IMG/VR virus record: IMGVR_UViG_3300007735_000752
Span: 1 to 52,305 of that record
Reading direction: 5' to 3' (one strand)
DNA: 52,305 nucleotides
DNA from: a virus
Shown: positions 25,116 through 33,843 of the stretch, piece by piece
How the letters are laid out: the number at the start of each line of letters is the position of its first letter
Numbering within the stretch: the stretch's first letter is position 1
Translations under genes and position numbers: made by a program
Notes under the pieces: model-generated
What the model saw: the letters and a program-made list of their open reading frames with translations, nothing else
Told to the model about the DNA's origin: nothing
The model's database searches: none

Positions 25116-27314
25116 ATGAAATTAATCGAAAAACCAATCAATGTAGTCGAGTCCGATAGTTTTGAGTCCGTAAGTTTCGGCATCAAGCAATCTGGACTTC
25201 CTTATATCTTTAACATTCTTCGCAATCAGTTGTATTCCAATAAACCTCTCGCAGTTTTGCGTGAGATTACTTGTAATGCACAAGACGCTAACATCGAAGC
25301 AAAGAGCAAGCGTCCTATTGAGATTAAACTTCCTACCAAGCTAGACCCTACCTTAACTATCAGAGATTTTGGTAATGGTCTTTCTGCTGATGATATTAAG
25401 AATCTTTATTGCTACTATGGTGAATCTACCAAACGCAATAGTAATTCTGCTATTGGATATTACGGCATTGGAAAATTCGCACCATTCAGTTATGGTGATA
25501 ACTTTGTTTTGATTTCTTATCACGATGGTAAGAAAACTACTTACAATGCTTTTATTGATGAAACTAAAATTGGTAAGATCGTTAAGCTCAAGGAAGAAAA
25601 ATCTTCCGAGCCTACTGGTGTATTAATTTCTGTTCCAATCAAAGAAGAAGATACTGAAACCTTCTTGTCTACTGCTCAAGAATTGTTTAAGTATTTTAAG
25701 AACAAGCCAATCATCAAAGGTGCAAGAAAAGAAGATTTGTCAGAAATCTATGATCGCACACCAGTATTTAAAGGTAATGGTTGGGCTTATTATAATAATT
25801 CTAGCTATGGTAAAGAATCTGTTGCCATTATGGGAGTTGGTTATCCTATTGAAACTAGCGATGTGCAATTCAAAGAAGATTCTGATGAGCAAAGTATTTG
25901 TAGCCAAGGATTTGAAGTTGAGTTTGAGCTTGGCGAACTAGATATTACCGCAAGCCGTGAGAATCTAGAATATACAGAAAAAACCAAGAAAGCTATCAGA
26001 GAAAAGTTTCGTAAGATTAAGAAGGAGATGGCAGAGTGCATCTCTCAACAATTTAAAGATTCCACAAACATCTTTGATACCAAAGCTCTTTATAATGAAG
26101 TCTTTGGAACTTATGGCAGTTTGGGTTATATTGTTCGTAGTGCTTTAAGCAACAAGGTAATTTGGAATAGCAAAACTATTACTGATAATCATATTGATTT
26201 CAATGATAAGATTGGTAAGATGATTGAGAATGGTAAATTGGTTTCCAAGTTTTACGAGAAGTCTCGTAGAAGCACAAAATTAAATTCAGAGAATGAAGCT
26301 AAAAGGATTCTTTGCGAAAAGACACATAAGATTCTAGTTAATGATACTGGTTCAGCTATGGGAATTACTCATCGTCTTGCTACCCTTTGGAATGAACTAG
26401 GAGACAAGATTGATGGTGCTTATGTATTTACATTCGTAGATCAAGCGACTAGAGATACCTTTAACAAGGAACTTGGTCTTGTTGATGAGAATTATTTGAA
26501 TCTCTCTGATTATGAGAAGATTACAATTCAGAAAATTAATTCTGGAACTAGCGTTGTAGTCAATAAGAATCCAAAACATTCTTCTCAAATCTTTAAGTTT
26601 AATCGTAAAGATGCTACTAATTGGGGAACAAAATCTTCTAATTGGGAAACGATGAGTATTGATCTTGCTAATGATACTGCTATCTATGTAGAGATCAGTA
26701 ACTTCCAAGCTCAAGGCAAAACTCACGAATTTAGAAATGGAACTCTAAAGGATATTCTTGAGCAGTATGAAGAACTTACTGGCGAGAAACTTCCAGCAAT
26801 TTATGGAATCAAATCTAAAACTTTTGAATCCAAGAAAAAGGTTATTACTAAAAATAAAAATCTTACAAGTCTATGGAAACATCTTGAGGATGGAATCCGC
26901 AAGGAGTATTCTAAACTATCACAGCAAATCACAGACAAGAATCATTGGGATAAGCACAAGAAAGAAGATAATAACTTTGCTGATCTTGTTCAAGAGATTC
27001 AGAAGAAAGGCTTGCACGAACTTATTGAAAATACAAATTCAGAGTTTGCCCAATATTTAAGTGCGGTTATGTTCTATGCAAAATCGAACTTTAAGAAGGT
27101 TGGCGAAGCTCTTGACTTTTTAAAATTGGCTGAAATTGAAATTAAATTCGATCAAGTCAATGCAAGTTATAATTTGGATACTCTCTTAAAGAATGTCCAA
27201 AGCAGATATGAATTGCTAGATGTATTTGTTCCTCATACTTATGGGTGGCATTACAATAGCAAACCAGAAATGACAAAGATTATAAATTATATAAATCTTA
27301 TTGACAAAAACTAA
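25116..27314 (+). CDS. rIIA: rIIA-like protein with GHKL ATPase fold
   Basis: 732 aa. The N-terminal 200 residues carry a GHKL ATPase domain: N-box REITCNAQDANIEAK, G1 box DFGNGLSADDI and G2-like YYGIGKFAPFSYG. This fits T4 rIIA-like proteins, which with rIIB affect lysis timing and exclusion by prophages. Immediately upstream of the rIIB-like gene, as in T4-like phages. The C-terminal 500 residues are poorly characterised. Confidence 0.8.
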   Translation: MKLIEKPINVVESDSFESVSFGIKQSGLPYIFNILRNQLYSNKPLAVLREITCNAQDANIEAKSKRPIEIKLPTKLDPTLTIRDFGNGLSADDIKNLYCYYGESTKRNSNSAIGYYGIGKFAPFSYGDNFVLISYHDGKKTTYNAFIDETKIGKIVKLKEEKSSEPTGVLISVPIKEEDTETFLSTAQELFKYFKNKPIIKGARKEDLSEIYDRTPVFKGNGWAYYNNSSYGKESVAIMGVGYPIETSDVQFKEDSDEQSICSQGFEVEFELGELDITASRENLEYTEKTKKAIREKFRKIKKEMAECISQQFKDSTNIFDTKALYNEVFGTYGSLGYIVRSALSNKVIWNSKTITDNHIDFNDKIGKMIENGKLVSKFYEKSRRSTKLNSENEAKRILCEKTHKILVNDTGSAMGITHRLATLWNELGDKIDGAYVFTFVDQATRDTFNKELGLVDENYLNLSDYEKITIQKINSGTSVVVNKNPKHSSQIFKFNRKDATNWGTKSSNWETMSIDLANDTAIYVEISNFQAQGKTHEFRNGTLKDILEQYEELTGEKLPAIYGIKSKTFESKKKVITKNKNLTSLWKHLEDGIRKEYSKLSQQITDKNHWDKHKKEDNNFADLVQEIQKKGLHELIENTNSEFAQYLSAVMFYAKSNFKKVGEALDFLKLAEIEIKFDQVNASYNLDTLLKNVQSRYELLDVFVPHTYGWHYNSKPEMTKIINYINLIDKN

Positions 27315-27335
27315 AAAAGGAGTAAAACTATAAAT

Positions 27336-28244
27336 ATGAAAATACCATATATATTAACAGATCGTAGTCTTACCATCGTTCTTAACGATGAACCCAAGAC
27401 TATCACTAGCGAAAATCCAGTTTGGAGTGACGCTATTTCCGCAATCCGAGAAGGAAGGTTTAGCGACCTTCCAGATATTCTCGACAAGAGCAAAGCTATT
27501 GCACGATTCTCTCACGGCAAGATTGAAGTCCGTGATGGTCTTGTAACTTATGCTGGCGAAGAAATTCATAATATCGTTGTAGATAGAATCTTGAACTTTA
27601 TTAAGAATGGTTTGCCTTATGAGCCTCTTGTCAAGTTTCTTGATAAGCTAATGGCAAATCCTTCTCGCAGAGCAGTAAATGAACTTTACAAATTCTTGGA
27701 GCATAAGAAAATGCCTCTCACACCAGATGGTGATTTTCTTGCATATAAGAGCGTTAGAAGTGATTTTACTGATTGGTATAGTGGCAAACACAATTTTGCT
27801 ATCGGCCAAGTCCGTGAGATGGCAAGGAATCAAGTTTGCGATAATGCAGATGTTGGTTGTTCTGCTGGTTATCACGCTGGGTCAGAAGAATATGCAAAGA
27901 GTTTCAATGGTGGTGGTAATCTTGTGATAGTTAAGATTAACCCTGCTGATGTTGTATCTGTTCCAACAGATTGCGAGTGTCAGAAACTTCGTGCATCTAA
28001 ATTAGAAGTTGTTGCACTATATCGTAAATCTCTTGACAAAGAACTTTATGATATTGCTTATGGAAACTTTATTCATCCATATCGTCCAGAAGCTATCGAA
28101 GCTATGCAAGAAATGTATGAAGTAGACCCCGATGATGAATACGATGATGAGGATGAAATTCCTAATTGGGGAAATGATGGCACACTTAAAGCGAATTATC
28201 ACAATAAGCGTGACCCTCTAACTGGAAGGTTTATCAAGGGATAA
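27336..28244 (+). CDS. rIIB: rIIB-like protein
   Basis: 302 aa. Contains LEHKKMPLTPDGDFLAYKSV and CSAGYHAGSEEYAKSF, typical of rIIB-like phage proteins, plus VSVPTDCECQKLRASKLEVV. Acidic patch near the C terminus (DPDDEYDDEDE). A TTGACA at 27301, near the end of the rIIA-like gene, and an AAAGGAG stretch precede the ATG, so both transcription and ribosome binding signals overlap here. Functional partner of the rIIA-like protein. Confidence 0.8.
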   Translation: MKIPYILTDRSLTIVLNDEPKTITSENPVWSDAISAIREGRFSDLPDILDKSKAIARFSHGKIEVRDGLVTYAGEEIHNIVVDRILNFIKNGLPYEPLVKFLDKLMANPSRRAVNELYKFLEHKKMPLTPDGDFLAYKSVRSDFTDWYSGKHNFAIGQVREMARNQVCDNADVGCSAGYHAGSEEYAKSFNGGGNLVIVKINPADVVSVPTDCECQKLRASKLEVVALYRKSLDKELYDIAYGNFIHPYRPEAIEAMQEMYEVDPDDEYDDEDEIPNWGNDGTLKANYHNKRDPLTGRFIKG

Positions 28245-28486
28245 TGAAGTTAGGTTTGCACATTGATTGGTGCATAGGGAGATGGTTTGGTAGGAACAAT
28301 AATCTTGAGATTAGAGTTACCCTACCGACCATCTCTCTCGGTTATAAAAAAGAAGATGATGATAAATGGTTTGGATTTAAATTCAATTTAAGGACAGACA
28401 TATCATTTGAATCATACGAATACGGAAAAATATTTAGCTTGATTTTATTTGGATTTGGAATTAAAGTAAGCAAGTTTAATTTATGA
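28244..28486 (+). CDS. Hypothetical beta-rich protein, 80 aa
   Basis: Starts in the overlapping TAATG of the rIIB-like stop, so it is translationally coupled. Alternating hydrophobic strands (LEIRVTLPTISLGYKK, FGFKFNLRTD) suggest a small beta sheet. No family recognised. Confidence 0.6.
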   Translation: MKLGLHIDWCIGRWFGRNNNLEIRVTLPTISLGYKKEDDDKWFGFKFNLRTDISFESYEYGKIFSLILFGFGIKVSKFNL

Positions 28487-28677
28487 GTGAAGAAGATAAT
28501 TTTAATTGTAAAGCTGGAAATCAGTTGAGAGATACTTTATATAAAGATATATTAAGGTATGCTCACGAAAGCGATATGACAGCTTATCAAGTTATTGGCG
28601 TTTTAGAATCATTGAAATTTGATTTGTTAAATGCTATGAGAAATGTTGATGAACAAGGAGATGAAGATGAAATCTAA
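28483..28677 (+). CDS. Hypothetical helical protein, 64 aa
   Basis: Starts MSEEDNFNCKAGNQLRDTLY, helical, acidic end (DEQGDEDEI). Overlaps the previous stop by 4 nt and the next start by 11 nt. Function unknown. Confidence 0.55.
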   Translation: MSEEDNFNCKAGNQLRDTLYKDILRYAHESDMTAYQVIGVLESLKFDLLNAMRNVDEQGDEDEI

Positions 28678-28873
28678 TCGTGGTCGTAAAAAAGGTTCGT
28701 TTTGTTTTTCAATGGTAACATTGAGCGAACTTAATAAAGTATTGAAACAAGATGCGGTAGTTATCGTATCAAAGAAATTCCTCGATAATTTAAATATAAA
28801 AGGAATTGAAAAGGAAGTCAATACTAAAACCTATAATAGTTTAGAGCAACCTATTGATTTTCAAGTAGTTTAA
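28667..28873 (+). CDS. Small basic protein with AT-hook-like start
   Basis: 68 aa from ATG 28667 (MKSNRGRKKGSFCFSMVTLS), chosen because AAGGAG lies 6 nt upstream. RGRKKG resembles an AT-hook minor-groove motif. The rest (SELNKVLKQDAVVIVSKKFL) is helical. Possibly nucleic-acid binding. Confidence 0.55.
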   Translation: MKSNRGRKKGSFCFSMVTLSELNKVLKQDAVVIVSKKFLDNLNIKGIEKEVNTKTYNSLEQPIDFQVV

Positions 28874-28882
28874 ACAAACTTC

Positions 28883-28911
28883 TTGATTACAATTTAAAAC
28901 CCATATATAAA
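28883..28911 (+). promoter_or_regulatory. Leaderless promoter for RuvB-like gene
   Basis: TTGATT (28883-28888), 17 nt, TATAAA (28906-28911), 6 nt to ATG 28918. Confidence 0.65.
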
Positions 28912-28917
28912 GGTTCT

Positions 28918-29850
28918 ATGGCAAAAGAAAATTATTCAGAAATAGTTGGGCAAGAAAAAACAAAAGCAAAGCTAAACTTTTTGCTTGAAGGATTTGAGCA
29001 GACAAAGATTATGCCTCATCTTCTTTTCGTTGCTCCAAGAGGATGCGGTAAAACTATGATCGCTCAAGAAACCGCAAAGATTATGAATCGTCAGAAGAAT
29101 GTTATTGTTAATTGTTCTACGATTAAAAATGTTAAGAGTTTCTTTAATCAGATTATGCTTCCTTATGTTTATGATAAAGATACCACAATTATCTTTGACG
29201 AAGCAAGTGAATTGCCTAGAGATGTTACGATGGCACTCCTTACTATTTTAAATCCTAATACTAACAATCAGAATGAATTTACTTTTGAAGATGGAACTTA
29301 TACTTTCAGATTCAATCAAAACTCTTTTATCTTTTGCACAACAGAAGCCCAAAAGATTTTTCACGCTCTTGCAGATAGACTTTATAGAATTGATATGGAA
29401 GATTATTCTTATGTTAGTCTAGGTAAGATTATTCAAAAGAATTTGAAATCTAAAACTCAATTTGTAGAATTAGATGTTATTGATGAAGTCGCTAGTGTTT
29501 GTCGTGGTAACGCTCGACAAGCTCAATCCTTGGCAAATCAAATCTCCTCTTATTTGGTTAGTAAAAAATCCAATAAACTCACTAGCGGAGGTTGGAGCGA
29601 GATTAAAAGTAAATTGTCCATCTATCCGCTTGGTCTTTCAGAAATTGAACTTAATATAATTAAAATTCTAAAAGAACACGGAGAAGTTAGACTAACTAAC
29701 CTTTCAGCTAAAACTAATCTTACCAAAGATATGTTGCAGAAGAATGTAGAAATGTATTTGATGAGAAATAACCTTATTGAAATTCGTCCAACTGGTCGTG
29801 CCTTAACTAAAAAAGGTCACGATTACCACAAGGAACATTTATCTAAATGA
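28918..29850 (+). CDS. RuvB-like AAA+ ATPase
   Basis: 310 aa. Walker A APRGCGKT (39-46), Walker B TIIFDEASELP (about 90-100), sensor 1 IFCTTEA, arginine-finger segment ADRLYRID, and a C-terminal winged-helix region (LSEIELNIIKILKEHGEV). This domain order matches RuvB, the Holliday-junction branch-migration motor; a clamp-loader-like role is the alternative. Followed by a run of small overlapping genes. Confidence 0.8.
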   Translation: MAKENYSEIVGQEKTKAKLNFLLEGFEQTKIMPHLLFVAPRGCGKTMIAQETAKIMNRQKNVIVNCSTIKNVKSFFNQIMLPYVYDKDTTIIFDEASELPRDVTMALLTILNPNTNNQNEFTFEDGTYTFRFNQNSFIFCTTEAQKIFHALADRLYRIDMEDYSYVSLGKIIQKNLKSKTQFVELDVIDEVASVCRGNARQAQSLANQISSYLVSKKSNKLTSGGWSEIKSKLSIYPLGLSEIELNIIKILKEHGEVRLTNLSAKTNLTKDMLQKNVEMYLMRNNLIEIRPTGRALTKKGHDYHKEHLSK

Positions 29851-30047
29851 AAAACCGCAAAGTCAAAACTACCAAAGGAACTCCTATGGAAGTATTAAGC
29901 TATGACAGCAAAGCAAAAATGTTTTTTTGTTTTGTTCCACATCTAGGTATGAATTTAAGTATTCATCCTTCTGCACTTGACTTAAACGAGAAAGAGTTAG
30001 ATAATCTAAAAATGGAGATGTTACAAAATGAACAAAAAAATAATTGA
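29847..30047 (+). CDS. Hypothetical protein, 66 aa
   Basis: MKNRKVKTTKGTPMEVLSYD, a small beta-type N-terminal half followed by an acidic helix (LDLNEKELDNLKMEML). Start overlaps the RuvB-like stop (ATGA). Function unknown. Confidence 0.55.
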   Translation: MKNRKVKTTKGTPMEVLSYDSKAKMFFCFVPHLGMNLSIHPSALDLNEKELDNLKMEMLQNEQKNN

Positions 30048-30222
30048 TAAGATTGACTTGGTAATTGAGGATATTAATTATCTTCAAGAGCTAATTGATT
30101 TTGATACAACTGATTCTAGCGAATATGATTTGGATTCAGTAATTAATCTATTAGCAGAACTTCGTGGTAGAGTTGCAAATCAACAAGATGAAGTAGAAAA
30201 GATTGATCTAAAACAACTATGA
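30028..30222 (+). CDS. Acidic helical protein, 64 aa
   Basis: MNKKIIDKIDLVIEDINYLQ, strongly acidic and helical. A GGAG sequence lies 11 nt upstream of the ATG. Overlaps its neighbours by 20 nt and 4 nt. Function unknown. Confidence 0.55.
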   Translation: MNKKIIDKIDLVIEDINYLQELIDFDTTDSSEYDLDSVINLLAELRGRVANQQDEVEKIDLKQL

Positions 30223-30485
30223 CATTACATCCTAAAATTAAAATGATTGCAGAGGAGTTTGGCGAATCCTATGAATGGATTGCTGGCGATGAGAGTTTGT
30301 TTATCAGCGTTAGAAATCATTTCATAGATATTGTAAAAGAAAGATTGCGAACTTGCAAGCTAGAACTTGTAGATGCTCAAACAAAAAACGATCATACTAT
30401 TCTTTGGTTTCGTTCACCAGAGGAAAATGAAAAGGTGTTAGATTTTATTGATGAATCAGAAGAAGATGATGATTTGCCGTTTTAA
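30219..30485 (+). CDS. Small protein with SSB-type C-terminal tail
   Basis: 88 aa. The body (EEFGESYEWIAGDESLF, then a helix and strand) is not recognised, but the protein ends EESEEDDDLPF-like: residues 80-88 are EEDDDLPF, nearly identical to the DDDIPF tip by which bacterial SSB recruits repair and replication proteins. It may be a small ssDNA-binding protein or a decoy binding SSB partners. Placed just after the RuvB-like gene. Confidence 0.6.
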   Translation: MTLHPKIKMIAEEFGESYEWIAGDESLFISVRNHFIDIVKERLRTCKLELVDAQTKNDHTILWFRSPEENEKVLDFIDESEEDDDLPF

Positions 30486-30488
30486 TAT

Positions 30489-30818
30489 ATGAATATTTAT
30501 GTTACTGGACATAATTGGTTGGCTAAAGTTGATCTAGAAGATTCTATCACAAAGAATGATAGATATGCAGAAGCTACAACTAGAGCAATCGAAAGTGTTT
30601 TGGATGATGAAGAAAAGCAAGGTGTTGAATTAAAGATTATGGATTATGACGATTATGGTCTTGGAATTATTACCTTGACTTACGATGAAAAAGATATTAA
30701 AAATGAGGGAGAACATCGAGTAATGCTTACAAGTAATATTCTAGCCAACGCAGGTCGTTGGGAGCAATATAAATTCTTGAAGGATTACGAAGAAAAATGT
30801 AAGGAGGAAGGTTTATGA
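30489..30818 (+). CDS. Hypothetical protein, 109 aa
   Basis: MNIYVTGHNWLAKVDLEDSI, acidic, mixed alpha/beta. Begins 3 nt after the previous stop and overlaps the next gene by 4 nt. No family recognised. Confidence 0.55.
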   Translation: MNIYVTGHNWLAKVDLEDSITKNDRYAEATTRAIESVLDDEEKQGVELKIMDYDDYGLGIITLTYDEKDIKNEGEHRVMLTSNILANAGRWEQYKFLKDYEEKCKEEGL

Positions 30819-31162
30819 AACATAAAATATTTTGGGAAAACAACAGCAGAATCAAGGGTATTGTTCCAGCAGAACAAATTATCAAGAAAACTCAAACCCA
30901 CAACTTCCCTTGTGAAGCAGTAACAATTCGTATGCACGATCTTAATAGTAAAAATCCAGTAGCAGTAGCATACTTTCACGGAAAAGAATCACAGCATATT
31001 GGTTGGGGAGGACAAAATCATAGTTTTGCTGAAACTAAATTAATCGTTACTTTTAATAAGGAAAAAGAAGAATATGGTTTTAATGGTGCAATTAAATCAT
31101 TTTCTTTACAAGACCTTAAAGAAGTGCTAGATTCAGTAAGGGAAGTTTTAAATAAAGTATGA
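30815..31162 (+). CDS. Hypothetical protein, 115 aa
   Basis: MKHKIFWENNSRIKGIVPAE. A strong Shine-Dalgarno AAGGAGG lies 8-9 nt before the ATG, inside the previous gene. Contains GWGGQNHSFAETKLIVTF. Function unknown. Confidence 0.6.
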   Translation: MKHKIFWENNSRIKGIVPAEQIIKKTQTHNFPCEAVTIRMHDLNSKNPVAVAYFHGKESQHIGWGGQNHSFAETKLIVTFNKEKEEYGFNGAIKSFSLQDLKEVLDSVREVLNKV

Positions 31163-31833
31163 GTCAAAAACAAACATTTGAAGAATTGATGAGGAGTTTT
31201 AGATTCCACAAGAATCCTATTCTAAATTGGGTTCTTGGCAATAATAATTATTTGTATCATACTTTTCTTAATATTAAATGGAAAGTAAAAAATGTTTTAC
31301 AGAAATTAACCAGAGGTTTTTCTGATAGTGATTGCTGGAATCTTCCTCAATCTACTGCGAAGTTTATGCTTCCAAGAATCAAACATCTTCGACAAAACTA
31401 TCATAGTCTTGCTAATCGCCACCATTTACTTATTGACGATAAGATTGTTCCTTATATTGGTAAAGAAGATAATTTTGAATTTAATGAAAAACTTGGAAGC
31501 TATACTGATAAAACAACTGGCTTGGGAATTTCTCTAGATGAAAAAGAATATGAGTATATTTTAGATGAAATTATATTTGCACTCCAAACTATTCTTGATG
31601 AAGATAATATCAATGTTAGTTTAGAAGAAGTTTATGAGGTTTATCCACAAGGATTTGACCCTATTAAAGATCGTCAAATGTTTCTTGAGAAACAAGAAGA
31701 TGGAACATATCTAGTTGAATTTGAAAGAAAAGAAAATTTTCAACCAGATTACTCAAAATTAAATAAAGCCTATGAGCGTCAAAGAAATGGATTGATTCTT
31801 CTTGGGCTTTACTTTAAGGATTTGTGGGATTAA
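31159..31833 (+). CDS. Conserved phage hypothetical protein, 224 aa
   Basis: N-terminal region RGFSDSDCWNLPQSTAKFML with MLPRIKHLRQNYHSL resembles a hypothetical protein type seen in other large phages. Acidic C-terminal half with DRQMFLEKQEDGTYLVEF. Overlaps the previous gene by 4 nt. Function unknown. Confidence 0.6.
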   Translation: MSQKQTFEELMRSFRFHKNPILNWVLGNNNYLYHTFLNIKWKVKNVLQKLTRGFSDSDCWNLPQSTAKFMLPRIKHLRQNYHSLANRHHLLIDDKIVPYIGKEDNFEFNEKLGSYTDKTTGLGISLDEKEYEYILDEIIFALQTILDEDNINVSLEEVYEVYPQGFDPIKDRQMFLEKQEDGTYLVEFERKENFQPDYSKLNKAYERQRNGLILLGLYFKDLWD

Positions 31834-31836
31834 ATT

Positions 31837-31992
31837 ATGAACAACGATAGAATACTATTAGATATTAAAAGAAGTTTGGTTGATATATCTCAATCATTAT
31901 ATAATTTATCACTTGATATTAATAAAATAACAAGGAAAATTATCGAAGAAGATGAAAAAGAAGAAAAAGAGAATGACAAGCGAAGAATTTGA
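31837..31992 (+). CDS. Small helical hypothetical protein, 51 aa
   Basis: MNNDRILLDIKRSLVDISQS then a Lys/Glu-rich end. Starts 3 nt after the previous gene and overlaps the next by 41 nt in another frame. Likely coiled coil. Confidence 0.45.
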   Translation: MNNDRILLDIKRSLVDISQSLYNLSLDINKITRKIIEEDEKEEKENDKRRI

Positions 31993-32188
31993 GAAAGCTA
32001 TGAAAGCTCAAGGTCGTTTAATTAGCAAAGTTTATTATCGTATCACATTTAAAGGTATGGGACTTTATATTTTAAATTCATTTAAGTTTAAATTGTTTCC
32101 TAAATTTTTTTATATCAATGGTAAATATTTTACTGAATGTGGATTTAATTGGTTGGGTTGGATTTTTGAGTTTCAATGGAATAGATAA
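31952..32188 (+). CDS. Basic hypothetical protein, 78 aa
   Basis: MKKKKKRMTSEEFEKAMKAQ, then an aromatic C-terminal half (FFYINGKYFTECGFNWLGWI). Its TAA overlaps the next ATG (TAATG). Function unknown. Confidence 0.5.
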   Translation: MKKKKKRMTSEEFEKAMKAQGRLISKVYYRITFKGMGLYILNSFKFKLFPKFFYINGKYFTECGFNWLGWIFEFQWNR

Positions 32189-32490
32189 TGAAACCTAGAT
32201 ACGACTTTACTAAAGGAAAATTAATTTCATACGATGGTGAAATTATTGAGTTTGCTGATTCAGCATTAGTAGACAAGTATCCAGATCAAGTGCAAGAAAT
32301 AATGGATTTATTTGATTTTAAAAAAGGTGAATACCTTGTTACCGATGAAAGCTGTATTCGAGATTTTGAAAAACAAAATATCAACCCAAAGAAACTTGCA
32401 AAGTTTAAGAAAAAATATAAATTCAGTTTGACAAATAAATCAAACATAAGTAAGATAGCTGAAAGGATGTATAACTTTAGACCATTTTAA
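32188..32490 (+). CDS. Hypothetical protein, 100 aa
   Basis: MKPRYDFTKGKLISYDGEII, mixed alpha/beta with a basic C-terminal half (KKLAKFKKKYKFSLTNKSN). Coupled to the previous gene through TAATG. Function unknown. Confidence 0.55.
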   Translation: MKPRYDFTKGKLISYDGEIIEFADSALVDKYPDQVQEIMDLFDFKKGEYLVTDESCIRDFEKQNINPKKLAKFKKKYKFSLTNKSNISKIAERMYNFRPF

Positions 32491-32493
32491 TTT

Positions 32494-32784
32494 ATGAAAT
32501 ACACAATAACATCACAAGACAAAGAAGCACTAACTGAATTTGACCAGATTAAAGAAGGAGAAGTTTTTTCTTTCTTTGACCCCGAATCTGTTCAGCGAGG
32601 CAATCACTCAATCTATATGAAGATTAAAGTCCCTAATACTACAAGCGTAAATATTTTAGATTTAGGAGATGGTAAGGCTTATGACTTTTCTGCTAAAAAG
32701 CGTAATACAATTAATGACCCCGATGAAAAACAAGGTAATCGAGTTTATAAACTAAACGCAAAGATTAATATTGTTGTTTTATGA
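32494..32784 (+). CDS. Hypothetical protein, 96 aa
   Basis: MKYTITSQDKEALTEFDQIK; beta-rich C-terminal part (SIYMKIKVPNTTSVNILDL). Starts 3 nt after the previous gene and overlaps the next by 4 nt. Function unknown. Confidence 0.55.
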   Translation: MKYTITSQDKEALTEFDQIKEGEVFSFFDPESVQRGNHSIYMKIKVPNTTSVNILDLGDGKAYDFSAKKRNTINDPDEKQGNRVYKLNAKINIVVL

Positions 32785-32951
32785 GTAAAATTAAATATAC
32801 CTACTATATAGAACAAGACAAGGATAAAGACGGAAACCTCGTGCAAGGTTGGTCGATTTATAAAACTCCATTAGTTAAAACTATCAAAGTTAAAACATTT
32901 AAAAAACTAAAAGATGCAGACGCTTTTCTAGATCAATATGAAAGTAATTAG
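32781..32951 (+). CDS. Small hypothetical protein, 56 aa
   Basis: MSKIKYTYYIEQDKDKDGNL, a small beta-hairpin then helix pattern (FKKLKDADAFLDQYE). Overlaps neighbours by 4 and 14 nt. Function unknown. Confidence 0.5.
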   Translation: MSKIKYTYYIEQDKDKDGNLVQGWSIYKTPLVKTIKVKTFKKLKDADAFLDQYESN

Positions 32952-33129
32952 ATATATCAAAGAACTTGAGGATGAGTTTGGTGAATCTCTTGAGAAGTGG
33001 GCAGTTTATGAAGAAATACAAAAACCCAATTACCCTCACGCAAATTTTATTGATGCTAAAATATTAAAAACTTTTCCAAGTCCCTATCACGCAAGAAATT
33101 GGATGGAAAATGACGGCAAGACGAATTAA
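32938..33129 (+). CDS. Small hypothetical protein, 63 aa
   Basis: MKVIRYIKELEDEFGESLEK, ends YHARNWMENDGKTN. Its beta-alpha-beta pattern and final FPSPYHARNW helix resemble the preceding 56-aa protein (both place an aromatic-Ala helix near the end), so they may be diverged copies. Function unknown. Confidence 0.5.
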   Translation: MKVIRYIKELEDEFGESLEKWAVYEEIQKPNYPHANFIDAKILKTFPSPYHARNWMENDGKTN

Positions 33130-33133
33130 TTCT

Positions 33134-33161
33134 TTGACTTAAATTAAATTTAAATTATATT
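33134..33161 (+). promoter_or_regulatory. Leaderless promoter for the 33168 gene
   Basis: TTGACT (33134-33139), 16 nt, TATATT (33156-33161), 6 nt to ATG 33168. Confidence 0.8.
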
Positions 33162-33167
33162 TGAGTT

Positions 33168-33842
33168 ATGGATACAACTAAACCAGATCAGTTTTTCGCC
33201 AGCTTTAAAGAGCTTCATAGTCACAAGGTAGAAGCCTACAAGCAGTATTGGGAAACCCTTAAACCTTTAACCAACGAAGATATTTTTAGGCGTTATCTTT
33301 TTGCTTTCTGCTCGGTTCATACCACTTGGGAAGGCAATATCAAAGGCTATCTTGCTATTCGTGATTTTATTTATTGGAGATATAACCGCAAGGAATTGTT
33401 GAAGCGTCTCACTCGTTCTGGCGTTGGTTGTCAGAATGAACGCACAGATTACATTTGGGATTTTGCAAAAGACTTCTGGCAGAATCCTAAAGACTTTGTT
33501 TGCTATAACAAGAAACATTATGTCAAGGTTCGTGATGGTCTTGTTGAGCGTATTCGTGGATTGAGCTATGCTAAAGTTAGCTTTGCTCTTGAAATGATTA
33601 ATCCTAATCATACCAAAGTTGTGTGCGGTGATGTTCACCACCTTCGATTCTATGGTATGGAGAATTTAAAATATACCAAGTCAAAGGTTGGTGCGATGAA
33701 ATATAAAGCGATGGAGAAGCATTGGATTGATAATTGTGATAAGTTAGGTGTGCCATCTTATATTGTTCGTTGTCTTATGTGGGACGATATTCAGAAGCAA
33801 GCTGATAGCGATTATTGGGGATATGTTCTCAAGCCTTTTTAA
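33168..33842 (+). CDS. HhH-GPD DNA-glycosylase-like protein
   Basis: 224 aa, helical. The segment RGLSYAKVSFALEMINPNHT then KVVCGDVHHLRFYG resembles the helix-hairpin-helix plus catalytic Asp region (VDTHVxR) of HhH-GPD glycosylases, though the hairpin Gly-Val-Gly is replaced by GLS. N-terminal helices are Trp/Tyr-rich. Codon use is richer in G and C than the neighbours. A base-excision repair role is a tentative inference. Confidence 0.45.
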   Translation: MDTTKPDQFFASFKELHSHKVEAYKQYWETLKPLTNEDIFRRYLFAFCSVHTTWEGNIKGYLAIRDFIYWRYNRKELLKRLTRSGVGCQNERTDYIWDFAKDFWQNPKDFVCYNKKHYVKVRDGLVERIRGLSYAKVSFALEMINPNHTKVVCGDVHHLRFYGMENLKYTKSKVGAMKYKAMEKHWIDNCDKLGVPSYIVRCLMWDDIQKQADSDYWGYVLKPF

Positions 33843-33843
33843 T

